Made by a program: the position numbers and the translations under genes. From Owenia fusiformis (taxonomy: Eukaryota > Annelida > Polychaeta > Sabellida > Oweniidae): a stretch of 64,000 nt of DNA. Positions 24,983 to 35,440 of this stretch are shown one piece after another. Where the stretch lies: positions 6,017,098 to 6,081,097 of the forward strand of contig CAIIXF020000001.1 in the NCBI GenBank assembly GCA_903813345.2, read 5' to 3'. The stretch's first letter is position 1; each line of letters starts with the position of its first letter. Under the pieces are notes generated by a model. It saw only the letters and a list, made by a program, of their open reading frames with translations, searched no databases and was not told where the DNA came from.

Positions 24983-24984
24983 AT
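24886..24984 (-). CDS. Candidate first coding exon of the NACHT gene
   Basis: Acceptor TTTATTGTAG and donor GAAG|GTAGGA. ATG at 24982-24980 opens MIQPKKKREKEGKFSPLS and the frame passes through S/P-rich sequence to SRHE before a phase-1 junction to 23684. The acceptor in front of the ATG means a 5'UTR exon, or further coding exons, lies to the right; none was recognised in 24985-29100. Confidence 0.7.
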
Positions 24985-25189
24985 CTACAATAAATAAAAA
25001 AGTGTTGTGTTGATATATGTTATATAGTCCAACACAATTTATCTATACAGGCCCGTGGCCAGAGGGGGAGATTCGGGGATTCGAGCGAACTCCCTCCTAC
25101 CAAAAATTCTATCAAAATCAAAGTTGTCAAAAGTGAACCTCCCTGGAATTTTTTTATGAACAAATAGTTTGGAAGACAATATAAACTAG

Positions 25190-25916
25190 AAAATGGCAAC
25201 TCTACGGAGTAGCAAATCCCAACGAACACTATATAAATCATCAATCTGTACAGTCACAATGTAATATCTACTCTTACCATCTACTCTTACCTTCAATAAA
25301 TATTTTAAATCATTGTAGTATCGGTAATGGTGAAATTTCTGCTCTAGTCAGCCATTTTGAATTTTCAGAGGCGCAAATCAAAAAAACAATGCCATAATTG
25401 TGATCAACTCTGAAATTCCTTCAATTTGAGTATAATATAGCCATACTTTTAAGAGATCAGAAAATAATTGCAAAATCCTGCATTAGGCGGCCATTTTGAA
25501 TTTTTTGAGGCCCGAATCAGAAAAACGCTACAATATTTGCAATCTTCTCTAAATTGCCTTTCATTTGAGTATAATAAAGCTATACTTCAAAAACATCTCA
25601 AAATTAACGCAAATTCCAGTTTTTCCAATCCCCCATTTATGGCCCCTGAGGGTCAGGGTGAAAAACCCGGGATATATGTGAAATAGATAGATGTTGTTAA
25701 TATACTACCAAAATTTCAAATAAAAATGTTTATTATTTTGGTTTAAAATGAAAAACATAAAATTTTTGCGAAAATTTTTTTTTGAATAAAACTATTCACC
25801 AATATACATCTTTCTACCAGATATGAAGAAAATCTGTCTGACTGACAGACTGATGGACTGACGGACAGATGGAGGGCTTCACTATATCCCTACAGAACTT
25901 CGTTCGTTGGGATAAT
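25190..25916. repeat. Fullest copy of the dispersed repeat, with TTATCCCAAC end
   Basis: The left end has GGCAACTCTACGGAGTAGCA; the right end, read on the minus strand, is TTATCCCAACGAACGAAG then GGGATATAGTGAAGC and a GTCCGTCAGTCC run. That end matches the head of the 3145 and 11320 repeats, linking both groups into one superfamily. Confidence 0.65.
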
Positions 25917-26511
25917 TATATATCTGCTTTATATGGGCTTATTAGCCTCTTGCAGATTATTGACATAGACAACAGAAACGTCGATTTAATACTATTTACT
26001 ATTGTTACGTAACAGAACATGTTGGACGAGCAGATCTTACTGTTTTTTGAAGTTACACTTACGTAACAAACACGAAACGTTTCAGTAACCAGTGTAATTG
26101 AGTGCACCACCAGTGCTAAAGCCATTAGCCACACTGTGGCTAGTATGTATCCAACAGACTGACAGAAGTCAGTCTGTTATGATATACTACTTTCCTGTGG
26201 AAATTGCAGTGAAATTTTTTGCACAAAATTATCAATTAGAGGAACCATTTCTTCAATAAAATAAGCATTACAAAATTTCAATTAAGTAGTAAGGTACAAT
26301 TAAATGCAATAAAAAGTAACACAGCATATTGTCAAGTGGAAATAAGGCTAGTTGAAGTAAAAATGTGCAAATTAATTTTACCAAATCGGCCATTTTGAAT
26401 AGCACTTCCTATGTAAACAAATATTACAAATTACCAATCTTTAACATAGGTGCCTTATAGTCTGAATATAATTCAGACTAAATAGGATATAGTCTAACAC
26501 TGTGGCTTACT

Positions 26512-27038
26512 CACGTCGAGAGCTACCATGTTAGATTTTGAAAGTATAGCTCTCCATCGTGAGGATCTCCCAGCTGAAGAATTGTGACATCTAAATTTGA
26601 TCAGCGCCAGTCAGCGGCTTGCTGTTTGTCTCAAACTGTAGCCTACATAGAGTTAAAGTTCGAGTTAAAGTTTTACAGACCTATTTCCAATATGGCGGTT
26701 TGCTAGGTGCGAGATACGCAACGAACGAAATGAATTTTGAGAATTAGTTAGGTTCGGACAACCTCCGGAGATTTACGAAAATGTCCGAGCAGAAACCGCC
26801 ATATTGGAATTTGGCAGTAAAACGATTCCGTCGACTAACAATTACAAGTCTTGATCGAAAAAGAAGTACTCCAGCACTCCAATACTTACACGGATTGATG
26901 ATACTGATGTAAGACACAGTTAGAGACCAAAAGTAAGCCGCGGATCGACTTAATTCGATTTCAAAGGTCACGATCATTGAGCTGTCCAAATGCTCCGTGG
27001 GAAAGCTATTATATCAAAATCCAAATAGCTTTCGCAGG
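26512..27038. mobile_element. Hairpin MITE, family 1, copy A
   Basis: Starts CACGTCGAGAGCTACCATGT and is homologous over its length to 60631-61192. The right end is a diverged inverted version of the left end (AAGCTAT...ATTTTGAT...AGCTTTC). The interior carries CCAATATGGCGG at 26687-26698 and its inverted partner CCGCCATATTGG near 26798-26807. No coding frame. The copy is more degraded than copy B. Confidence 0.75.
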
Positions 27039-28579
27039 AAGTATTATAGATTCTAATTGAAAGCCCATGGTCTAATTCTAGCCACAGACTCGAGTAAAGC
27101 GAGACGTACAGAATTGGTATTTTAGCATGAAGTAGACGTGTTGAACTTCAGTACCACTACAACTTAACTAGAACTACATACCCTTGATTTATAGGCCTAC
27201 ATGCTGTTGTGGAGACTGTAAATTTTTACACGACGATCGAATCGATATCCGATGATAAAATTCTTCCTCTTGATAGATACCTACTAAGTGTCCGTGTGGC
27301 ACTATTGGCAATATAATGCTGTCTTTTGGCACTTGTGAAATTACCTAAATAGCCTACTTATATCAGCTATTTATAAGAGAAGCGATTGAAGAGAGAGTTG
27401 AAGCGAGTGTTTATCGTTGTCGTTATTGGCAAGGGTCAAGGTCTTAAATGAATTGTATCTATATTTCAAACTTAAACATCTTATGTGAAAATATTGAAAC
27501 GAAAATACTATAATTAATAATATCACAGTTTATCACATCTCCCTTCAAGCTTTAAAAAGTATGGTAACCAGGACTAATCGTAGACTATCATATTTTAGGA
27601 TAGTCTCAGATGGAATATTTGGCCAGGCCATGGGGAGTCACTCGCCTCTATGGGCCTAGGAAAACATTTAGTGCAACAAAAATTGTTGGGCATTCGGAAA
27701 TGGGGCTGTTTGGGCATAAATATGCTGTTCATGCATTTTAAAACAGGAACTTGTAGCACTATCTATATTGCTTATCATCAGATATATTGACTCATATCTG
27801 ACATATAAGCATGCATCTCATAACAGTGCTAGACACAGGCAAAAAGATAATACTGAATTCTGTTGGTGCTGCCATCTTTATATCGGCCCAGAACCTATGG
27901 TGCTACACGTTCCAATGCCTTTTTAGGCCCAATGTAAATGGGCTTAATTTTCGAAATTTTGACCCAATATTTGATTTTTAGTGCCCGCTTATTTTTTCCT
28001 ATTCCCAATTACCGATAAAATGCTTTTTATTTGAAAGGGGCCTCTTTATGATTGAATTTTTATTTACATAACCAGTAATGAAAATACTTATGATAGGCCT
28101 AAAAGTGAAAATGTAACTTGACTTCATTTCCAATGCCTCTAAATTTTCCCAATTTTTCTCAATTGATCGGAAATGGATTTTAAAAGAGGAGGGAAAGTAT
28201 CGCAACAGATTAAAGGAACCCTTTAAAAGAATAAGTAATTCCTCTTCGATAAAGTGGAAACAATATTTCCCATGTTATTTTCCCAAAGGGAAAACTCATG
28301 CGATCCATTTCTTTCAGCTAATTTTGGTCACCCATAATGGATATCTTTAAAAAACCCGGAGGAATTATATATTCTTTTATGTTATGTTATGTTATTTTAT
28401 TTACCATCTTTAGAAAGATGATGAGTAAGCCTACATATAAATATGTTCCAAAAATAAATAAAATTAAAAGTATGCCGAAAATACTACAAGTTATAATAGG
28501 TATGTTAGATGAGCAAATTAACATGCGCATATGTCATTGCATGCTATTATTTACAATGATTTAAGTAAGAAGGTAATTC

Positions 28580-29075
28580 CTTCTTTTGTGCATTTCATAT
28601 ATCGTGTCCAGCAATGGAAGCATTATTTCAGAATCATATTCAATCCCTCCACCGAAAATGAAACATACGAATTTACAAAGGTTGTTGACTCCTAGTTTAT
28701 ATAATTGTATCCTATATCTATATAAGCTTACGCTGGGCACGATAGTAATACATGCTGTACGTCTCCAGTGACATTTAAATTGCACATTAAACATACCTCG
28801 TTCAGACATTTGTTGTCCGTAATTACCTACCATGTATGTTCCTGATATCATTTTCATTATAACTTTACATTGTGCGGGTAAGCGTCTTGGAAAGCGCCTG
28901 GCAACTTCCCACCATAAAAATGGTTTTAAAACAGTGAAACATCTCAATATTGGTCTCAGCGTTGGATACAAGGAGCTAAGAACGAAAAAACGTCTTGTCT
29001 CAAACGACTTGACAACATTCATGACTTTTCTCTTCCAGACACATTTGAGTGGTGTCTTAGCAGTAGTTATCATAT
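28580..29075 (-). pseudogene. LINE-type retrotransposon ORF2 3' remnant
   Basis: The minus frame reads through FPRRLPAQCKVIMKM and GTYMVGNYGQQM, then a frameshift near 28800 moves the match to EVCLMCNLNVTGDVQHVLLSC. C-x2-C-...-H-x4-C with HVLLSCP is the C-terminal zinc-knuckle-like motif common at the end of LINE ORF2 proteins. In-frame stops follow. The open frame here extends to 29115 only because it runs into the adjacent palindrome; it is not a host gene. The LINE clade cannot be decided. Confidence 0.65.
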
Positions 29076-29104
29076 TCAAAACGTCACCATGTACACTGCT
29101 ACCC

Positions 29105-29622
29105 CTGCTACCCACCTAGTTACACAGACGTATCGTCGGTGTATCATGGCTGAACTACTTCCGGGATTTGAATTTGGTAAGATATTTTTATTTCTCGATT
29201 TACATCTACTTATAAGTCACGATGTGGATTATAATTTGGCTCGAAGTTATGGGAGATAGTCTAGTTTGGTTGGTATGTTAACGAAGACGCATTTCACATA
29301 TTTAGTCCCTCGCTTTTGTTACACTGACGATCGGCATTAATATTGCCAATATTACACTGATATTGGTCGTTCGTCAGTGTAACAAAAGCGAGGGACTAAA
29401 TACGTGAATTGTGTCTTCGTTATCATATAAAACCTAAAACCATCGACACATTCTCAAACAAGACTATCTTCCTTAACTTCGAGCCAAATTATTATCCACA
29501 ACGTGACTTATCAGTAGGTGTAAATCGGGAAATAAAAAAATCTTACCGAAACCTAGTCCCGGAAGTAGTTCCGCCATGATACACTGGCGATACGTCTGTG
29601 TAACTAGGTGGGTAGCAGTGAT
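29105..29622. repeat. Long palindrome with a 31-nt exon-like start in each arm
   Basis: The arms (about 29105-29335 and 29352-29622) are inverted copies, roughly 85-90% alike by eye, joined by a short AT-rich centre. Each contains ATGGC(T/G)GAACTACTTCCGGG followed by a G|GTAAGA donor: plus strand 29146-29176, minus strand 29577-29547. Both read MAELLPG then F/L. The CTTCCGG core is an ETS-type site. The ends match TGCTACCCACCTAGTTACAC. Either a foldback element or an inverted duplication of a promoter plus first exon. Confidence 0.85.
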
Positions 29623-29639
29623 GTAGGTCGTATTTCGTA

Positions 29640-31490
29640 TTTATTTTACTGTTCGAACAAGAGGTAAAGAAGTGTCAGATCTACTGTACATTATCACTGG
29701 TAAGTATCAAGCGAAGGTTACGGCCGTCACCTTCGCATTTAAGATGGCGGACAGGAAGTATTTATTTCGATATTTTCAGTTTTCATGGAATTAACTATTT
29801 GAAAGTTGACGTAATGCTTTGATATCATTTGAACTAAACCAAGCTTTTCTCATATGACTAACAAAGATAGCCTAGAGCCATCTTCACCCCATGCAAGATA
29901 TTGCATCTTTCATCCTAAAAAGTCACACGTGCAAGATGAGATTTAGTTGTGACATCACTTGTTTAAAAACATCAATAATATAGCAACAAATATACTGAGT
30001 TTTTGGTTTCATGATCCTTACCATATCATACATTTCCATTAACCTTCCATTAAGCGTCACCGTACAGCTGATGCGTCGCCGCACAAATCTGATCTTTTTT
30101 AAATAGCCTACACACAATGAATGGTTATTTGCTGAATCTTCGCCCGTTCTAAAATGTGTAAGTAACAAATACATATTCTCATAAAAATAATCCATTCTCT
30201 CAGACTGTAGGAAAAATAATAACCAAACGAAATGTGGAAAAATCACTTTGGTCGATTATGTGGGCCGATTCACTCAGGAAAAATCCGGACAGTGCTCGTA
30301 AAACTTTTATTATGTTTAAAACCATTTCTAAGAGAATGCTGTTTTTATTTCACATGAAATCGTATTTGTTTTCATCAAATTAATTTTTCAAAACCTTTGC
30401 CATAGTTTTTTGCTTCAAAGCAGTCAATTTGCGTCACCGTACAGAAAACTGTACTCCGCTATTTTTTGACGCTGTGTTGAGACGATGGTTAGGCGTGTAT
30501 GTACAAAATAGCCAGCCACTCATTTAGCACACCATTGGAAATCCCACCTCGTCTTCCTTCTCATTCTTTCGCGTAAGTGAACGCATGGGACTTTACAGAA
30601 ATAATATCATACCTGCCATGTTATTTTCTGGTACACAGTGAAGAATGATGACATTTGTGTAGTTCCTTATTTTTTCTGGAAAATATGTCCTTGTATCTTG
30701 TTCAAGTGAATTATAAAAGAATTGAAGGCGGGATTGAACGCAATTCATTGTTACATGTAACTTGGAGAAGATTTCGAAAATTGAAAAGGTGGTATATTTT
30801 AAATGTTTTCTTGAAACATCAGCATTTCCTGGAGTTGTGTCATTGGTCTCTTACCAGGTTTACTAAAATGAGATAATGCAAGGATACTTTGCTGAAAAAG
30901 CAAAAGATACCCACATACCTTTTTATACCATGCAGAAAATAGCATCGTGAGTAAATGCAGTTTTTTCAAAAATGTTTCCTTGAACTGTACCTCGTTAGGA
31001 AACGAAAATAGTAAACAAGCAATACAACGTACACGCACGTTTTTGCTACGATTTGATAAAATGACATACAGTACACAGTTGGAAAGCTTTTCTCGCCTTT
31101 TTAATCTCCTTTTCAGAAGAGTTGATTCAGACGCCCAGGGACTAAGAAATTAGTGTAACGCGGAAAATTTTAATAGTAGACAACAAAATATTAACGACGA
31201 TAGATGTTTTTGTCAATAATTTGAAATATCCAGCCACACATACATCACGGCATTGGAAAGCTTATGCCCGTCTTTAATCTCTTTTAGAAGAATCGTACGT
31301 TCGTTAATATTTAAGCCTATATAGTTCTCTTCAATCTGATTTATACGAAAATTAAACTCATGTGACTTATAAAAGAATGCGCACACAACTAGAGAAAAAT
31401 GTTTGGCATTATGTAATTTATTGTTCTACTCTAGGCTAACTAATAACAACAAAATTACAGGAAAATTGATTCATAGAATGAAATGAATCA
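29640..31490. other. Non-coding stretch between palindrome and DIRS-type element
   Basis: Contains AAGATGGCGGACAGGAAG at 29741 (YY1-like and ETS-like motifs), GCGTCACCGTACAG repeated near 30054 and 30432, and the repeat copies listed from 30500. Frames at 29923-30246 and 30655-31153 have no recognisable domain. Confidence 0.45.
30500..31330. repeat. Diverged repeat copies left of the DIRS-type element
   Basis: Segments near 30531, 31081 and 31251 share CATTGGAAAGCTT...CTCGTCTTTAATCTC...TTT.AGAAGA and neighbouring GTAACGC...AAA.TTTTAATA blocks. The same family occurs at 35225-35430 on the other side of the element. No coding content was seen. Confidence 0.55.
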
Positions 31491-31572
31491 ATTACCCCCA
31501 CCATCCGGAGAGGTTACATTGCATCGAAAGAACAAACCATGTATGAATTATGGCACCGTGGTGGGGGGGAGG

Positions 31573-31741
31573 GAGCCAAAAAATTACAAGCAATATAGCA
31601 TTATAACTAGCACATGTTGTCCGCTGCAAGGACAGTAGCAGAATAAGCAGATAACAGCCAGACACAAGAATTTTACATAACAGTTGAAGCATGCAGGAAA
31701 CATATGTTGACCTGGTGATGACCCAGGCTGTCTTGAGAAAC
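31573..31741. repeat. 169-bp direct repeat, 3' copy of the DIRS/Ngaro-type element
   Basis: Identical to 34675-34843. Its inner edge abuts the recombinase frame in mid-domain, so the sequence normally lying between the YR gene and this repeat has been lost. Flanking bases 31490-31572 may be the outer split-repeat part (B2), but no partner for it was found inside. Confidence 0.93.
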
Positions 31742-32105
31742 AGTGCCGTGGCGTAATGGCAGCCTTCTGCCTAGGGGGTACTCCAAGTTCCTTTGATATG
31801 CCCATAAGCAGTGTGTCTAAGGGCCAGTTGCTTTGAAGTGGATTTGGTAAACCCATTTCTAAGTGTAATATCCTGATAATGTTAAGATATAATTTAATTG
31901 ATGATGGTCTAATGTGGTCACTAAGAAATGCCACATAACGAAGCAAATTAGACTGTGAAACAGGTGCTGGTGAATATCCCATTAACTTGCAGAAGTCTAG
32001 ATATTTAGCAAGATGTGCTGCATAAGTGCGCTTGGTGTTGTCTGTGTAGGTATATCCCCTAAGCTCTATGATTTTCCTGTCCAGGCTATTTTCCAGCTGT
32101 GCCAC
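31584..32105 (-). pseudogene. Tyrosine recombinase, N-terminal part only
   Basis: About 120 residues of genuine YR sequence (YTDNTKRTYAAHLAKYLDF, LLRYVAFLSDHIRPSSI, PPRQKAAITPRH) make up the core-binding domain. At 31741 the frame enters the 169-bp repeat and continues for about 52 unrelated residues to a stop. The catalytic domain with the R-H-R-Y residues is absent, so this copy cannot integrate itself. Confidence 0.85.
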
Positions 32106-33787
32106 TCTTTGATCTGAGGAAGAAGAAAAAGCATGGACTTTAGAGTCATATGGTGATGAAGAATCATTGCAGATAACTCTGAATTAGGGAAAATTCCTGG
32201 ATACAAAATAGCCTCTAATGTTAGAAAGTTTTTGGGCTCATTTAGTCTGGAAATTACATCTGGTAGAATATTGAGTTTCCCTGGGACATGAACGGCTCGA
32301 AGGTCAAAGTTATACTGAACAGATATCCAAAACATATGTCTCAATATTTCCATTATACCAGGATGTTTTGTTGTACCCCGATTAACAATAGTCATGGCCA
32401 CTGTAGAGTCAGTATGAATCAGAATGCGTTTATTCACCAGTACATGTTTCCATCTAAGGATGGCAAAATATACTGAGAGGACTTCTTTATAATTAATATG
32501 ATAGTCTTTGTATTGAGGTACGTCCATAGCAAAATTTACATACATCCAGTCTCCTTGATAAAAGAGGCCAGATGCTGTATTTGAAGCATCAACTTCAATG
32601 TCAACAACAGGCTTACTGTCCAATATAAGCGCTATGCCATTGAATGAGTCAATACAGTTCAACCACCACTTAATATCCTCTTTGAATTCTTTCCCGATTT
32701 TGTATTTATGTTTATTTCGTTTTAGCTTGCATATAGCATCAAGAACTCTCCTGGTGTAAATTCTACCGCCACGGATGACTTGTGCAGCCCAACTTAGCTT
32801 CCCAGCTAGCGATTCTAGCTGGGTACGTGTAGCTCGTTTAAGTAGCAGATATTGATTTAGCAAATTTTTAAAGTCTAGCAGTTTTTGTTGTGGTAACAGC
32901 ATTTTCATTTTTTGCGAGTCTAGTTCCACCCCTAGAAATGTCAATACCTGAGACGGACCATCCACTTTACCCCAACTAATTCCAAAGCCGAGGTCACGAA
33001 GCAGTCTAATTAATGAATTTAAATGCTCCATGCATTCCTCTTGGGTTTGTGCAATTATCAAAAAATCATCCAAGTAAACATAGATGTCACTGCAGTTGTA
33101 CTTTCTCTGCATTACGCGTTTTATACTTTGAGTGATACGATGGAATATTTCGGGCGATTTGCGAGCCCCAAACATAAGTCTTGTATCAATGATGTAATCA
33201 TATTTTTTACTATTGTTGAACTTCCATTTTAATCCAGCATATTGATAGTCTTGGGGGTGTATAGGAACGTATCGATACGCTTCACTTAAATCGACTTTGC
33301 ACATCCAGTATCCAGGATGTAGAGCCTTTGTTGCATCATTAATTGTGGTATACCTATAAGATTTAATTGTAGCATAATCGTTGACAGCACTACCTTGCGG
33401 TTGACTGCAGTCATGTATTAATCGTATAGCCTCCGAATTGGGTTTTGGCACTGACCCTAATGCACTAATGATCGTTGGTTTATAATCCACTTTGATATAA
33501 CGATTATTGTCAATTTCTTTTATTATTTGATTTTCCACTTTCCACTTGTTCTCAGAACAAATAGCTGAATTATAATTGTTCATTTCTGCAGAGGTTGGGA
33601 AGGCATCCTCATCAATTATTCGAAATCCATTATAAATACCATTTAAAATAAAGTCCTTGTCATTATCTTCAGATAGTTCATTTTCCCATTTACTATAATT
33701 GAGGGGTGAGTTAATAGGTCCGTGAGAGGGGTGTTTTAGTTTCCCTGGTGTTCCTTCTGGGGGTGTTTCTTGAAACATTGCAGGCAT
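32066..33787 (-). CDS. Reverse transcriptase-RNase H of the DIRS/Ngaro-type element (573 aa)
   Basis: RT motifs in order: SVPKPNSEAIRLIHDCS, KVDLSEAYRYVPIHPQD, MFGARKSPEIFHRI, IYVYLDDFLII (the YLDD active site), LTFLGVELDS. RNase H follows with VDIEVDASNTASGLF, NYKEVLSV, ILIHTDSTVAM and VPGKLNILPDVISRL, keeping the acidic residues expected of the catalytic set. There is no stop or frameshift over 573 codons, so the enzyme looks intact. The frame overlaps gag at its 5' end and the recombinase at its 3' end (about 40 nt), a compact layout typical of the group. Confidence 0.92.
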   Translation of the reverse strand: MPAMFQETPPEGTPGKLKHPSHGPINSPLNYSKWENELSEDNDKDFILNGIYNGFRIIDEDAFPTSAEMNNYNSAICSENKWKVENQIIKEIDNNRYIKVDYKPTIISALGSVPKPNSEAIRLIHDCSQPQGSAVNDYATIKSYRYTTINDATKALHPGYWMCKVDLSEAYRYVPIHPQDYQYAGLKWKFNNSKKYDYIIDTRLMFGARKSPEIFHRITQSIKRVMQRKYNCSDIYVYLDDFLIIAQTQEECMEHLNSLIRLLRDLGFGISWGKVDGPSQVLTFLGVELDSQKMKMLLPQQKLLDFKNLLNQYLLLKRATRTQLESLAGKLSWAAQVIRGGRIYTRRVLDAICKLKRNKHKYKIGKEFKEDIKWWLNCIDSFNGIALILDSKPVVDIEVDASNTASGLFYQGDWMYVNFAMDVPQYKDYHINYKEVLSVYFAILRWKHVLVNKRILIHTDSTVAMTIVNRGTTKHPGIMEILRHMFWISVQYNFDLRAVHVPGKLNILPDVISRLNEPKNFLTLEAILYPGIFPNSELSAMILHHHMTLKSMLFLLPQIKEWHSWKIAWTGKS

Positions 33788-34647
33788 AGATGCTCGAATC
33801 TGCAGTTTTCAAACCTGCAGATTCCTTTGTTGTAGTTACGACAAATAACATTGCCGTTAGGTGCTGTTACATTATTTTCAGCCCTCCTGTTTGTTGTTAC
33901 CTTCTGTTTCAGATGGGTACTACAGATATGAGGGATATCTGTCCCCCATGCAAATCCTTTTAAAGCCTGGCGATATCTATATTCATCGTCATACAAAATG
34001 ACACTTTGCCAGGTATAGCATTCTGCCAGTTCATAGATGTTAATTTGGTATTCCAAGTAGGCTGCTACCTCAAATGAAGTATTGGTGGATATTAGATGAG
34101 TCAAAATTCTGTTACTCGCCTGCCCCCACTGTTCGATAGATACAGATTCGAGTCGAGGTTTCCTTGACGTGCGCATTACCAAGCTGGTCTCCCCGTCAGC
34201 GGCCATGACTTTGTCTTTGTTTGTAAGGGAACGCAAAGATGGACGCACAAAGTCTACTATCTTTAAATATTGCTCACCTTTGTTAGCGCTTGCACTGGCA
34301 GATTGAGTTGTGTTATCCTGCGTACCTATCCCAAGTTGCTGTAAAACTTCGGATAACGAACGATCACCCTCTGCCTGTCTCTGCTGGGGGGTTTCTTCAG
34401 CTGATGAGGACGTTTGTTCATCGACTGCAGCGAAGTTAGGGGTCTCGGGCCCTTGTCCAGCTTGCAGGACGGTCAAGCCTTTTTCCAACAGTCTATATTG
34501 TCCTATTGGCTTGATTTTCATTGCCTTCAGGTCATCGGGCAATGCCATACTTTTTAGTGACATCATGTTGGTAAATCCATTGTCACTGAGTGTCTTGATA
34601 GTGTCTGGTGATAGGCACCACTTCTCCAGGAAGTCTTCAAATTCCAT
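33736..34647 (-). CDS. Gag-like protein of the DIRS/Ngaro-type element (303 aa)
   Basis: Starts MEFEDFLEKWCLSPDTI; the first 60 residues look like a SAM-like helical domain. An acidic/Gln-rich linker and an alpha-helical middle follow. The C-terminus carries a CCCH-type finger: ICRNYNKGICRFENCRFEH (C-x7-C-x4-C-x3-H), then CLQCFKKHP. This finger is usual in DIRS-type gags. The frame is also open upstream through the terminal repeat, but the ATG at 34647 is preferred because the upstream part is repeat sequence. It overlaps the RT frame by 52 nt, suggesting reinitiation or frameshifting. Confidence 0.8.
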   Translation of the reverse strand: MEFEDFLEKWCLSPDTIKTLSDNGFTNMMSLKSMALPDDLKAMKIKPIGQYRLLEKGLTVLQAGQGPETPNFAAVDEQTSSSAEETPQQRQAEGDRSLSEVLQQLGIGTQDNTTQSASASANKGEQYLKIVDFVRPSLRSLTNKDKVMAADGETSLVMRTSRKPRLESVSIEQWGQASNRILTHLISTNTSFEVAAYLEYQINIYELAECYTWQSVILYDDEYRYRQALKGFAWGTDIPHICSTHLKQKVTTNRRAENNVTAPNGNVICRNYNKGICRFENCRFEHLCLQCFKKHPQKEHQGN

Positions 34648-34674
34648 TATTTGGTTATTTATCCAAGGCAAAAA

Positions 34675-34843
34675 GAGCCAAAAAATTACAAGCAATATAG
34701 CATTATAACTAGCACATGTTGTCCGCTGCAAGGACAGTAGCAGAATAAGCAGATAACAGCCAGACACAAGAATTTTACATAACAGTTGAAGCATGCAGGA
34801 AACATATGTTGACCTGGTGATGACCCAGGCTGTCTTGAGAAAC
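34675..34843. repeat. 169-bp direct repeat, 5' copy (coding sense) of the DIRS/Ngaro-type element
   Basis: Plus-strand boundaries GAGCCAAAAAATTACAAG and CTGTCTTGAGAAAC. Identical base for base to 31573-31741. It sits immediately upstream of gag and probably carries the element's promoter. Confidence 0.93.
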
Positions 34844-35224
34844 CCCTCTCAAGTTTAAATTAATTTCACCATGAAATAATAATAAAACCAAGCTATAAAC
34901 TTTAAAATAAGTTTCTGGATTGCAAATTCAGAAATTCTTTCATAAATACTGGAGGGCAAGAAGGGTCACTTTTGGTAAAAGGTGTTTTCGTTTGAATCTG
35001 GCTCGAAATGAGGCAAAATCAAATGGGCATAAAGGTCGGTTACACAATATACTGATCCCCAATCAGGAGGTAATACCAGGCGACATACATTAAAAAAATA
35101 AATAAATAGGCACGGTGATCTTGCCCAAGTGCTCTTCTTACACCGCTCTTCCCTAGGCGCATACGTGTACATTGAATAGCCTTTTCTTCTTCAAACAATT
35201 AAATGTTCAGGGACTGGGAAATTA

Positions 35225-35440
35225 AATGTAACGCATTGAAACTTTTAATATTCGACGAAAAATATTTCCCCAGACCGACATTTTGTAAATTGTTTTGTGT
35301 AATGATTTAACAGAGACATATGATAAAAAACATGTTTTATATTGCCTCTTAAATTGCTAGTCACATATACTGCATACCATTGGAAAGCTTACCTCGTCCT
35401 CTTTAATCTCATTCATACCCGAATCAGCGTGTCATCATAT
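35225..35440. repeat. Copy of the same repeat right of the DIRS-type element
   Basis: Contains ATGTAACGCATTGAAACTTT and CCATTGGAAAGCTTACCTCG followed by TTTAATCTC, in the same order as at 31150-31290. The element may have landed inside an array of this repeat. Confidence 0.55.

Larger units (their letters stand above)
24985..28579. other. Region upstream of the NACHT gene
   Basis: Holds the repeat at 25190-25916 and the MITE at 26512-27038. A promoter or 5'UTR exon of the NACHT gene is expected somewhere here, but none is recognisable. 27040-28560 shows nothing beyond AT-rich sequence. Confidence 0.5.
31573..34843 (-). mobile_element. DIRS/Ngaro-type tyrosine-recombinase retrotransposon, truncated
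   Basis: Coding orientation is leftward: 169-bp repeat, gag, RT-RNase H, start of the tyrosine recombinase, 169-bp repeat. The two repeats (34675-34843 and 31573-31741) are identical and in direct orientation, and flank all three frames. This order (gag, RT/RH, YR, no integrase, no aspartic protease) is that of DIRS-like elements; direct repeats fit Ngaro/PAT types with split repeats. The recombinase is cut off by the left repeat, so this copy is non-autonomous. The 100% repeat identity and open frames indicate recent activity. Confidence 0.88.

Noticed and set aside
28561-29115. 184-codon host gene on the minus strand
   Set aside because: Motifs are those of a LINE ORF2 C-terminus, split by a frameshift, and its start lies in the palindrome.
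31584-31741. Last 52 residues of the recombinase frame as a real protein domain
   Set aside because: They are translated from the 169-bp terminal repeat and also occur upstream of gag, so they are incidental.
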